From positions 4,969,952 through 5,033,951 of the forward strand of contig NZ_AP022581.1 in NCBI RefSeq assembly GCF_010731535.1: DNA of 64,000 nucleotides, given 5' to 3'. This DNA comes from Mycobacterium lacus (lineage in GTDB: Bacteria > Actinomycetota > Actinomycetes > Mycobacteriales > Mycobacteriaceae). The notes beneath the pieces were generated by a model. That model made no database searches and was not told the DNA's origin. It was given only the letters and a program-made list of their open reading frames with translations. Shown piece by piece: positions 28,483 through 36,429 of this stretch. Position numbers and translations under genes: made by a program. Each line of letters opens with the position of its first letter. Position 1 is the first letter of the stretch.

Positions 28483-29226
28483 GTGGAGAAGCGTCTGATC
28501 GCACGCGGTCTCCTGGCCGGCGCCGTGGGCGCTGTGCTGGCGTTTGTTCTCGCCCGCCTGCTCGCCGAGCCCGTGATAGGCCGCGCAATCGACTTTGAGG
28601 ACGCCCGCACCGAAGCCGCGCATGCGCAGGGCGTGCACGAGCACGGCGTCGAATTGTTCACCCGCGGCGTGCAGGGCAACGCCGGATTGGGTTTCGGCGT
28701 GCTGGTTTTCGGCGTCGCCATGGGTGCGCTGTTCGCCGTGGCGTTCTGCGTTGCGTATGCGCGCACGGAAGGCATTGGGGCACGGGGGCTTTCGCTCCGC
28801 CTCGCGGCCGGCGCGTTCACCGTGGTGTACCTGGTGCCGTTTGTGAAGTATCCGCCCAATCCGCCGGCCGTCGGTCAGGTGGACACGATCGGATCGCGCA
28901 CCCTGTGGTATCTGGCGACGGTGCTGGCGTCGGTGGCGCTGGCGATCGCGGCGGTGTGGTTGGGCCGGCAGATCTCGGCGCGACTTGGCGCGTGGAAAGC
29001 CGGGCTGACCGCGGCCGCCGCCTACGTGGTGGCGATGGCCCTGATCATGCTGATATCGCCGGCTATTGCCGAGACACCCGCGGGCTTCCCCGCCGATGTT
29101 CTCTACGAATTCAGGTTGGTCGCTGTGGGCACGCAGCTGGTGCTGTGGGCAACCATCGGGCTGGTGTTCTCGGTGCTCGCGGGCCGGCTGCTGGGTGAGC
29201 GAGCTGAGGCCGCGCGAGCCACATGA
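28483..29226 (+). CDS. cbtA: Cobalt transporter subunit CbtA
   Basis: This 247-aa membrane protein has about five hydrophobic segments (residues near 7-27, 72-92, 105-123, 137-157 and 215-235), plus HAQGVHEHGVELFTRGVQ and PFVKYPPNPPAVG between them, both characteristic of CbtA. It should form the membrane core of the cobalt uptake system with CbtB. Its stop overlaps the next gene by 4 bp (ATGA), so cbtB-cbtA and the phosphatase-like gene are one riboswitch-controlled operon. Confidence 0.88.
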   Translation: MEKRLIARGLLAGAVGAVLAFVLARLLAEPVIGRAIDFEDARTEAAHAQGVHEHGVELFTRGVQGNAGLGFGVLVFGVAMGALFAVAFCVAYARTEGIGARGLSLRLAAGAFTVVYLVPFVKYPPNPPAVGQVDTIGSRTLWYLATVLASVALAIAAVWLGRQISARLGAWKAGLTAAAAYVVAMALIMLISPAIAETPAGFPADVLYEFRLVAVGTQLVLWATIGLVFSVLAGRLLGERAEAARAT

Positions 29227-29756
29227 CCGAGGTCGTCCGGCTGACCTTGGTGTCGCACGGCATGACCGACGCCATGGCAGCCGGACGTTTCCCTGTCGAC
29301 GAGCCGCTCAACGACATCGGCCGTCGCCAGGTCGAAGCCCTCGATGTCAGGGGCGGAACCCGCCAACTTGCGGCACCCGAGCTGCGCGCGCGGCAGACCG
29401 CGCAGCTGCTGGGTCTACGAGCCATGACGGAGCCGCGGCTGGCCGACCTCGATTGCGGACGGTGGCGTGGCGAAACCCTGGAGGGCGTCGCCGCCGAAGA
29501 GTTACGGGTGTGGCTGACCGATCCGGCTCGAGCGCCACACGGCGGAGAGTCGATCGTCGACCTCATCGACCGGGTGGCCGGATGGCTGGCGTCGCTCACA
29601 GGCAACACGGTGGCGGTCACACATCCAGCGGTGATTCGCGCGGCGATCGTGCGGGCGCTTGATATCCCGTCAAAATCCTTCTGGCGCCTCGATATTAGGC
29701 CGCTAAGCCGCAGTGTCCTACACTCCCGCGGGCAATGCTGGACGTTGCGGCTCTAG
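29223..29756 (+). CDS. Histidine-phosphatase-superfamily protein with altered RHG motif
   Basis: This 177-aa protein has the phosphoglycerate-mutase-like fold: LTLVSHGMTDAM at the N-terminus, ELRARQTAQLLGL, LADLDCGRWRGETLEGV and the second catalytic His in VAVTHPAVIRAA. The usual RHG catalytic tripeptide reads SHG, so the first arginine is missing. Its place in the cobalt operon suggests a cobalamin-pathway task such as alpha-ribazole phosphatase (CobC), but the altered motif could mean a different chemistry. It abuts lpqF tail-to-tail with no gap (TAG/CTA). Confidence 0.78.
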   Translation: MTEVVRLTLVSHGMTDAMAAGRFPVDEPLNDIGRRQVEALDVRGGTRQLAAPELRARQTAQLLGLRAMTEPRLADLDCGRWRGETLEGVAAEELRVWLTDPARAPHGGESIVDLIDRVAGWLASLTGNTVAVTHPAVIRAAIVRALDIPSKSFWRLDIRPLSRSVLHSRGQCWTLRL

Positions 29757-31124
29757 CTATTTCGGCGCCACCAGCGCGAAGACCTGCTTGGCGACCTGTA
29801 GCATCCAGCCGGTCACCGTGGGTCCGTGATCGCGTGGCCAGTTCAGCTGGAAGCTCACCACCCACGGCTGGCCTGCTTTGTCGACGGCGTACCAGCTGAA
29901 CGTCAGATCCCCCGGCAGGCCACCGGCTTTCGCGCCGATGTAGGGCCATTTGTTGCGATCCAATTGGATGCCCGCGACGGCCGACAGGATCCGCCGAACG
30001 GGTGCGGCCTCGCCGACCGCGTCGGCCTGCAGCGCCGCGTGCACCCGGCAGATATCCTCGGCGTTGCCATACCACTCCGCGCCGTAACTGGAGGCCGGGG
30101 TGTGGGCACGGGTTGGATCGGGTTGGTAGGGAGTCGAATTCGCTTGCCGCAGCAATTGGGCACGAGCCTGTGGCGACGCCTGTCTCCATTGTTCGCGCAG
30201 ATCCGGTTGACCCCAGCCGACGGAGAACAGCTCGTACATCGTGGGGAAGGGCGTCATGCTGGCCGGATCGTGGTGGCCGGCCGTGGCCAGCGCTTCCTCG
30301 ATGGCGTGCGTGCCCAGCCTTTCGATCAGCAGGTCGGTGGCCATGTTGTCACTGGTGGCGATCATCTTTTCGGCCGCCGTGCGAACCGAAACATGGTCTC
30401 CGGGAGACAGTTCCAAGCCGGACGAGCCCACGGCCTTACTCTTGGCGGTGACGGTCAGCCGGTCGTCCCACGACACCGTCCCGCCGCGGACCGCGCCCGC
30501 CAGCGCATGCAACACGTACAACTTGAAAATCGATGCCAGCGGCAGAGATTCGCCGGTATTGGTGCCCGCCACCGGGTCGCAGCGACCGTTATCCACCTTG
30601 GCCACCTGATAGGAGTAGCGGGCGCCGGTCTTGCTCAACACGGCGTCGACGTCGTGCCACGAGGTGATCGATGGCGGCGGCAGCGTCTCGAGGTCGAACC
30701 GGTCAACCCGGCCGTCGTCGTCGGTGTGGATCCGGATGTCCTGCCGCGCGCCGTAGGAGGAGACGAGGTGCAGGGTGGCGACGCTGGCGCTGATATCCAC
30801 GCCATCGAGGGCGAAGGGACGATCCCACCATAGCCCTTCCATGATGGTTTCGACCGAGCCGACGTTATCGGGCGCGGCCAGCGTGCGCACGCCGACCGGG
30901 CCGATGGGCCAGTCAGAGTTGAGCATGTCCAAGGTCTGCTGGGCCCGCAGCCCGGGCGGAGTCCTGGTGTCGATTGGGTGCCCCGCGTTCGCCGCGTTCG
31001 CGGGCGGGGTGGGCGAGGGGGCACAACCCGTGGCCAGGGTCACCACCAGTGCGGTTGCCGCACTCAACGCCACCGCGCGGCGCCGCGCCCGGGGCCGGCT
31101 ACGCTGTCTCGCCGGACCCGGCAA
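29757..31124 (-). CDS. lpqF: Serine beta-lactamase-like lipoprotein LpqF
   Basis: This protein has a basic N-terminus, a hydrophobic segment and the lipobox LATGC, then a class A beta-lactamase-like domain. The SxxK motif is SIFKLY (in LPLASIFKLYVLHAL), SDN is in IATSDNMATDLL, and a KAG (KTG-like) triad element is in IGAKAGGLPGD. An additional domain of about 110 residues precedes the serine-hydrolase domain. I chose TTG 31124 because it gives a normal signal peptide and 455 aa, close to the M. tuberculosis protein; longer starts at 31193 and 31238 would overlap mhuD heavily. It overlaps the end of mhuD by 26 bp. Confidence 0.82.
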   Translation of the reverse strand: MPGPARQRSRPRARRRAVALSAATALVVTLATGCAPSPTPPANAANAGHPIDTRTPPGLRAQQTLDMLNSDWPIGPVGVRTLAAPDNVGSVETIMEGLWWDRPFALDGVDISASVATLHLVSSYGARQDIRIHTDDDGRVDRFDLETLPPPSITSWHDVDAVLSKTGARYSYQVAKVDNGRCDPVAGTNTGESLPLASIFKLYVLHALAGAVRGGTVSWDDRLTVTAKSKAVGSSGLELSPGDHVSVRTAAEKMIATSDNMATDLLIERLGTHAIEEALATAGHHDPASMTPFPTMYELFSVGWGQPDLREQWRQASPQARAQLLRQANSTPYQPDPTRAHTPASSYGAEWYGNAEDICRVHAALQADAVGEAAPVRRILSAVAGIQLDRNKWPYIGAKAGGLPGDLTFSWYAVDKAGQPWVVSFQLNWPRDHGPTVTGWMLQVAKQVFALVAPK

Positions 31125-31419
31125 CGTCGAGCACAACCTCGAATTCGAGCAGCGACGCGCCGGTCGCCACGGGGTTCGCTCGGTGTCCAGCATGGGCTTC
31201 GAGGGCGGGCCCAGTCGCCCACGCCTGGAATGCTTCATCGGACTCCCAGTGTGTCACCACGAAGTAGCGGTCTTCGCCCTTGATCGGACGCAGCAGCTGA
31301 AACCCGAGGAAGCCGGGTTGGTTTTCTACCGCGTGCGCGCGATGGGCGAACCGCTTTTCGAGTTCGGGGCCGGCATCGGCCGGCACTTCGATTGCGTTGA
31401 TCTTCACCACTGGCGGCAT
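31099..31419 (-). CDS. mhuD: Heme-degrading monooxygenase MhuD
   Basis: This 106-aa ABM-fold enzyme cleaves heme to release iron and mycobilin. The family residues are visible: Asn in VKINAIEVP near residue 8, Trp in VTHWESDEAF (about 67) and the heme-ligating His in EAHAGHR (about 76). M. tuberculosis MhuD is 105 aa and nearly identical in these regions. It is divergent from the hydrolase at 31434 with only 14 bp between the start codons, and it leads into lpqF. Confidence 0.96.
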   Translation of the reverse strand: MPPVVKINAIEVPADAGPELEKRFAHRAHAVENQPGFLGFQLLRPIKGEDRYFVVTHWESDEAFQAWATGPALEAHAGHRANPVATGASLLEFEVVLDVAGSGETA

Positions 31420-31433
31420 TCCGCTAGGCTACC

Positions 31434-32207
31434 GTGCCCGGCATGCCCACCGACCTGTTGACCCTTCGCGGCGGCCGGGGCGAACCGCTGATCTTGGTGC
31501 ACGGCCTGATGGGCCGGGGCACCACGTGGTCGCGTCAGCTGCCGTGGCTGACCCGCTGGGGTGCGGTGTACACCTACGACGCGCCGTGGCACCGGGGCCG
31601 CGACGTCGCCGATCCGCACCCGATCAGCACCGAACGTTTCGTCGCCGATCTGGGTGATGCCGTGATCGCGCTGGGCGTGCCGGTCAGGCTGGTCGGACAT
31701 TCGATGGGCGCTTTGCACTCGTGGTGTCTGGCCGCCGAGCGTCCGGATTTGGTTTCGGCGTTGGTGATCGAGGACATGGCGCCGGATTTCCGCGGGCGCA
31801 CCACCGGTCCGTGGGAGCCGTGGCTGCACGCCCTGCCGATCGAATTCGATTCTGCCGAACAAGTATTCGCCGAATTCGGGACGGTGGCCGGCCGGTACTT
31901 TCTGGAGGCCTTCGACCGCACCGCCACCGGCTGGCGGCTCCACGGTCACACCGAGCGATGGGTCCAGATCGCCGCCGAGTGGGGGACCCGCGACTACTGG
32001 GCCCAGTGGCGGGCGGTGAGCTCGCCGGCGCTGCTCATCGAGGCCGGCAATTCGGTCACACCGCCGGGCCAGATGCGGCAAATGGCTGAAAGAGAGGGCG
32101 CGACGACATATTTGCGTGTGGCCGACGCCGGCCACCTGGTGCATGACGAGGCGCCGGAGGTTTACCGGCAGGCGGTCGAGTCATTCCTGGCGGCGAAAAA
32201 GGCGTGA
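31434..32207 (+). CDS. Alpha/beta hydrolase (Rv3591c-like)
   Basis: This 257-aa predicted esterase or lipase-like hydrolase has HGLMGRG as oxyanion region, the nucleophile Ser in GHSMGALH (about residue 87), and the catalytic His in DAGHLVHDE near the C-terminus. The substrate is unknown. GTG 31434 is given as start; ATG 31443 lies 7 nt after a TACCGT box (31430-31435) and would be a good leaderless start three codons later. A PE_PGRS gene follows 57 bp after the stop. Confidence 0.83.
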   Translation: MPGMPTDLLTLRGGRGEPLILVHGLMGRGTTWSRQLPWLTRWGAVYTYDAPWHRGRDVADPHPISTERFVADLGDAVIALGVPVRLVGHSMGALHSWCLAAERPDLVSALVIEDMAPDFRGRTTGPWEPWLHALPIEFDSAEQVFAEFGTVAGRYFLEAFDRTATGWRLHGHTERWVQIAAEWGTRDYWAQWRAVSSPALLIEAGNSVTPPGQMRQMAEREGATTYLRVADAGHLVHDEAPEVYRQAVESFLAAKKA

Positions 32208-32264
32208 GGAGACCGCGATGGCGATACGATCGGCGTCTGGCCTGGTCCCGGTGGGAGGTGGCAG

Positions 32265-33986
32265 ATGTCTCTTATGACCGCAGTCCCCGACGCCCTGGCG
32301 TCAGCGGCCTCGGATGTGGCCGGTATCGGTTCGGCGCTTAGCTCGGCGAACGCCGCGGCGGCGGCCCCGACCACGGCGTTGCTGGCCGCGGCCGAGGACG
32401 AGGTGTCGGCGGCCGTCGCGGCGGTGTTCGGCGCGCACGCCCTCGAGTACCAGGCGCTCAGCGCCCAGGCGGCGGCCTTTCACCGGCAGTTCGTGCAGGC
32501 GTTGTCGTCCGGCGCGGCGTCATATGCCGGCGCCGAGGCGCTCAACGTCCAACAGGTGCTGTTGGACGCGATCAACGCGCCCACCCAAACGCTGCTAGGG
32601 CGCCCGCTGATCGGCAACGGCGCCGACGGGGCGCCGGGCACCGGGCAGGCCGGCGGCCCCGGTGGGCTGCTGATTGGCAACGGCGGCAACGGCGGGTCCG
32701 GCGTAGCCGGTGTTGGCGGGGCCGGCGGTCGCGGAGGGGCGGCCGGGCTGTTCGGCCGCGGCGGCAACGGCGGCGCCGGCGGGACCAATGCCGCGGGCCC
32801 GGGCGGTGCGGGTGGGGCGGGTGGCTCCGGTTGGTTGTTCGGTGACGGTGGTGCCGGGGGAACCGGCGGCGTGGGCACCACCGTCAGCGGCACCGGTGGC
32901 GCCGGCGGCAACGGGGCCGTCTTCGGCAACGGCGGGGTCGGCGGGGCGGGCGGCGCCGCCCTCACCGGTGGCCTGGCGGGCAATGGGGGCGCCGGCGGCA
33001 ACGCCGGGCTGATCGGCGCCGGCGGCGACGGCGGCGCCGGCGGGGTCGGCGCCCCGGGAACGAACGGGGTGAACCCCACGCCCAACCAGATCAGCCAGGC
33101 GCCGAACGGCGCCGATGGTGCCCCTCAGATCGGCGGCAGCGGCGGCGCAGGGCTGCCTGGCACCCCGGGCACCGTAGCAGGGCAGGCCGGCGGTGACGGC
33201 GGTTTTGGTGGCTTCGGCTCCGCTAGCAGCGCGGGACCCATCAGCGGCGGCAACGGGGGCAACGGAGGCCACGGAGGCGCCGGCGCTGCCGGCGGCAACG
33301 GGGGCCGGGGAGGCAATGGCGAAAACTTCGGCACCGGCTGGGCCTACGGCGGCAACGGGGGCAATGGCGGCGACGGCGGGGCCGGCGCCAGGGGTGGTGA
33401 CGGCGGTGATGGCGGCGGTGGCACCGCGTCGTTCGCCCCGTTCGGTGGCAACGGGATTGGCGGCAACGGTGGTGCCGGGGGTCGCGGCGGCACCGGCGCT
33501 GCCGGCGGCGACGGCGGCAACGGCGGCGGCGCGAGCGGCGCCGCGCTGACCCTCATAGGTAGTGGCGGCAACGGGGGCCCCGGCGGGGCCGGGGCCAACA
33601 ACGCCGGCAGCGGCGGCACCGGCGGTGCCGGTGGCGCCGGTGGGCACGGCGGGCTGCTGTGGGGCAACGGTGGCCACGGCGGCGCCGGCGGCATGGGCGG
33701 CATCGGCGGCACCGGCGCCGAAGGCGGCGACGGCGGTAAGGGTGGCACGGGCCTGGTCGGCGGCGATGGCGGCAACGGCGGCGCCGGGGGCGCCGGCGGA
33801 AACGGCGGCAATGGTGGCGCCGGCGGCAAGGGTGGCGGTGCCGGAATGTTCGGCCATGCCGGTGTCCACGGCGCCGGCGGCACCGGCGGGGCGGGTGGCG
33901 CTGCGGGAACCGGGACGGCCATCAACGGCAATCCCGGCGATCCCGGAGGCTTCGGCGCCGCCGGCGCCGACGGTCAGCCCGGCTAA
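32265..33986 (+). CDS. PE_PGRS family protein (PE_PGRS58-like)
   Basis: This 573-aa protein has a PE domain (residues 1-95, beginning SLMTAVPDALASAASDVAGI), the GRPLIGNGADG linker and about 430 residues of Gly-rich PGRS repeats ending in GADGQPG. GGGAGGTGG-type and GGNGG-type blocks alternate. GGGAGGTGG upstream of the ATG acts as ribosome-binding site. The stop codon overlaps the mutY stop tail-to-tail (4-bp CTAA). The position between a hydrolase and mutY matches PE_PGRS58 (Rv3590c). Confidence 0.92.
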   Translation: MSLMTAVPDALASAASDVAGIGSALSSANAAAAAPTTALLAAAEDEVSAAVAAVFGAHALEYQALSAQAAAFHRQFVQALSSGAASYAGAEALNVQQVLLDAINAPTQTLLGRPLIGNGADGAPGTGQAGGPGGLLIGNGGNGGSGVAGVGGAGGRGGAAGLFGRGGNGGAGGTNAAGPGGAGGAGGSGWLFGDGGAGGTGGVGTTVSGTGGAGGNGAVFGNGGVGGAGGAALTGGLAGNGGAGGNAGLIGAGGDGGAGGVGAPGTNGVNPTPNQISQAPNGADGAPQIGGSGGAGLPGTPGTVAGQAGGDGGFGGFGSASSAGPISGGNGGNGGHGGAGAAGGNGGRGGNGENFGTGWAYGGNGGNGGDGGAGARGGDGGDGGGGTASFAPFGGNGIGGNGGAGGRGGTGAAGGDGGNGGGASGAALTLIGSGGNGGPGGAGANNAGSGGTGGAGGAGGHGGLLWGNGGHGGAGGMGGIGGTGAEGGDGGKGGTGLVGGDGGNGGAGGAGGNGGNGGAGGKGGGAGMFGHAGVHGAGGTGGAGGAAGTGTAINGNPGDPGGFGAAGADGQPG

Positions 33987-34897
33987 AACCGCTCGCCCGC
34001 CAGCGCGAACCGGCCGTCGCCGGTGCGGGTCACCAGGCCGTCGGCAAGCAGCGACTCCAGCGCCCGGTCACGCTGGGCGCTATCGGTGCGCCAGGCCACG
34101 TCCAGCTCGGCGCGGGTGACCGGAGAATCCTTGGTGCGCAACACATCTAGCAACCTGCCGCGGACCTGCCGGTCGGTACCGGCGTACTGCTGGACCCGGC
34201 GTGCCGGACCGACAGCGGGCGGATAGCCGGCATCCCGCCATGCGCAGGCGTCAAGTGGGCACAACCCGCAGCGCGGCGACCGGGCCGTGCACACCGTCGC
34301 GCCCAGCTCCATCAGCGCCACCGAAAACTTCGGCGCCGCTTCATCATTGGGCAGCAGCGCCAAGACGTCGGCGTGGTCCCGCGAAGCCGACGGCGCACCC
34401 GCATCGGCGCGCCCATGCACCGCGCGGGCCACCACTCGTCGCACATTGGTGTCCACCACCGGAACTCGTTGGCGGTAGGCGAAGCAGGCCACCGCTCGTG
34501 CGGTATAGCTCCCGACACCCGGCAGGGCCAAAAGGATTCCGACATCGTCGGGAACCACGTCGCCGTGGTCACGCGCGATAACGGTCGCGCATTCGTGCAG
34601 GCGCATGGCCCGCCTCGGATAGCCCAGCTTGCCCCACGCGCGCACCACATCGGCGGCGCTGGCCGCCGCGGTGGCCGACGGGGTGGGCCAGCGGCGCACC
34701 CAGTCCGGCCAGATCGACAGCACCCGGGCCACCGGTGTCTGCTGCAGCATGAACTCGCTCACCAGGATCTGCCACGCGCTGACGCCGGGCTCTCGCCACG
34801 GCAGGTCGCGGCGCGATCGGTCGTACCAGCCGAGAAGATTGGTAACTGGTATGACTCCCGAGCCGGTCACCGGCAGGTCCGGCATTATGTGTGGCAT
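33983..34897 (-). CDS. mutY: Adenine DNA glycosylase MutY
   Basis: This 304-aa base-excision enzyme removes adenine paired with 8-oxoguanine. It has the helix-hairpin-helix (LLALPGVGSYTARAVACFAYRQRVPVVDTNVRR, with the catalytic Asp in VVDTN) and the [4Fe-4S] cysteines C-x6-C-x2-C-x5-C in CTARSPRCGLCPLDAC. The C-terminal MutT-like domain is short. ATG 34897 gives the M. tuberculosis length; its start codon shares the CATG sequence with the oppositely oriented canB start. Confidence 0.95.
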   Translation of the reverse strand: MPHIMPDLPVTGSGVIPVTNLLGWYDRSRRDLPWREPGVSAWQILVSEFMLQQTPVARVLSIWPDWVRRWPTPSATAAASAADVVRAWGKLGYPRRAMRLHECATVIARDHGDVVPDDVGILLALPGVGSYTARAVACFAYRQRVPVVDTNVRRVVARAVHGRADAGAPSASRDHADVLALLPNDEAAPKFSVALMELGATVCTARSPRCGLCPLDACAWRDAGYPPAVGPARRVQQYAGTDRQVRGRLLDVLRTKDSPVTRAELDVAWRTDSAQRDRALESLLADGLVTRTGDGRFALAGERF

Positions 34898-35525
34898 GCC
34901 CAACACCAATCCGGTAGCCGCGTGGAAAGCACTCAAAGAGGGTAACGAGCGATTCGTCGCGGGAAAGCCCGAGCATCCCAGTCAGAGCGTTGAGCATCGG
35001 GGCAGCCTGGCCGCCGCGCAGAAGCCGACGGCGGTGGTGTTCGGTTGCGCGGACAGCCGGGTGGCCGCCGAGATCATCTTCGACCAGGGCCTGGGCGACA
35101 TGTTCGTGGTGCGCACCGCCGGCCACGTCATCGACTCGGCGGTGCTGGGCTCCGTCGAGTACGCGGTGACGATCCTCAACGTTCCGCTCGTCGTCGTACT
35201 TGGCCATGACAGCTGCGGCGCCGTCAACGCCGCGTTGGCGGCGATCAACGAAGGCAAATTGCCCGGCGGTTACGTGCGCGATGTGGTGGAGCGGGTGGCG
35301 CCGTCGGTCCTGTTGGGCCGCCGCGAGGGCCTGACTCGCGTCGACGAGTTCGAGGAACGACATGTGCACGAGACGATGGCGCAGCTCATGGCGCGTTCGA
35401 CGGCCATCGCGGAGCGGGTGGCGGCCGGCACCCTGGCAATCGTGGGCGTCACGTATCAACTCGACGACGGGCGGGCGGTGCTGAACGATCACATCGGCGA
35501 CATCGGCGACGAAGCCCGCTCTTAA
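34896..35525 (+). CDS. canB: Beta-class carbonic anhydrase
   Basis: This 209-aa enzyme interconverts CO2 and bicarbonate. The beta-class zinc site is visible: Cys and the Asp/Arg dyad in FGCADSR, then His and Cys in GHDSCGAV. ATG 34896 starts the family N-terminus (PNTNPVAAWKALKEGNERF). A CATTAT box at 34883-34888 lies 7 nt before it, so it may be leaderless. The start codon is interlocked with that of mutY. Confidence 0.95.
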   Translation: MPNTNPVAAWKALKEGNERFVAGKPEHPSQSVEHRGSLAAAQKPTAVVFGCADSRVAAEIIFDQGLGDMFVVRTAGHVIDSAVLGSVEYAVTILNVPLVVVLGHDSCGAVNAALAAINEGKLPGGYVRDVVERVAPSVLLGRREGLTRVDEFEERHVHETMAQLMARSTAIAERVAAGTLAIVGVTYQLDDGRAVLNDHIGDIGDEARS

Positions 35526-35605
35526 CACGGGGGTTGGTCGGCTAACCGGGCGACACGCCGAGGCGGGTCAAACACGTCGACGTGACCTGGGCCTACGGTG
35601 TAAAC

Positions 35606-36424
35606 GTGCTGGATCTGGAACCGCGTGGCCCGCTACCCACGGAGATTTATTGGCGGCGTCGGGGACTGGCCCTGGGCATCGCGGTCGTCGTGATCGGGAT
35701 CGCGGTCGCCACGGTCGTCGCTTTCGTCAACAGCAGCGCGAAGGCTAAACCCGCCAGCGCCGAGAAGCCGGGCACGGCCCAAGCGCACTCACCCGCCCCC
35801 CAGGCGCCGCAGACGCCCCAGCCGGCCGGGCAAACCGGAGGCAACACTGCGGTCGCGCCACCGCAGGGCCCAAATCCGGAGTCCCCCACCCCCACCGCCG
35901 CGGTGCAACCGCCGCCGGTGCTCAAGGAGGGGGACGACTGCCCCGACTCGACGCTGGCCGTCAAGGGCCTGACCAACTCGCCTCAGTACTTCGTCGGTGA
36001 CCAGCCGAAATTCACCATGGTCGTCACCAACATCGGGCTGGTGTCCTGCAAACGCGACGTGGGAGCCGCGGTGCTGGCGGCCTACGTGTATTCCCTGGAC
36101 AACAAGCGCCTGTGGTCCAACCTGGACTGCGCACCGTCCAACGAGACGCTGGTCAAGACGTTTACGCCGGGTGAGCAGGTGACGACGGCGGTGACCTGGA
36201 CGGGGATGGGTTCGGCGCCGCATTGCCCGCTGCCGCGGCCGGCGATCGGGCCCGGCACCTACAACCTCGTCGTCCAGCTCGGCAACCTGCGCTCCCAGCC
36301 TGTTCCGTTCATCCTGAATCAGCCGCCGCCGCCGCCCGGGCCGGTCCCCGCGCCGGGTGCGCCTGCGGTTGCGCCACCGCCCGAGGCGCCGCCCGCCGCT
36401 GCGCCGGCGCCCGTCGGCGGGTAA
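35606..36424 (+). CDS. Proline-rich membrane protein (Rv3587c-like)
   Basis: This 272-aa protein has a short cytoplasmic N-terminus, one membrane anchor (about residues 20-42), a Pro/Gln-rich linker, and a folded extracytoplasmic domain of about 130 residues (CPDSTLAVKGLTNSPQYFVGDQPKFTM onward) with three cysteines. A Pro-rich tail ends the protein. Its function is unknown. GTG 35606 is chosen because it begins LDLEPRGPLPTEIYW and sits 6 nt after a TACGGT box (35594-35599); a GTG at 35582 is eight codons longer. Confidence 0.82.
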   Translation: MLDLEPRGPLPTEIYWRRRGLALGIAVVVIGIAVATVVAFVNSSAKAKPASAEKPGTAQAHSPAPQAPQTPQPAGQTGGNTAVAPPQGPNPESPTPTAAVQPPPVLKEGDDCPDSTLAVKGLTNSPQYFVGDQPKFTMVVTNIGLVSCKRDVGAAVLAAYVYSLDNKRLWSNLDCAPSNETLVKTFTPGEQVTTAVTWTGMGSAPHCPLPRPAIGPGTYNLVVQLGNLRSQPVPFILNQPPPPPGPVPAPGAPAVAPPPEAPPAAAPAPVGG

Positions 36425-36429
36425 CCAAC

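Noticed and set aside
26731..33986. Dense GGC/GGN repeats as tandem repeat loci or CRISPR
   Set aside because: They are the coding repeats of two PE_PGRS proteins in a single continuous reading frame each.
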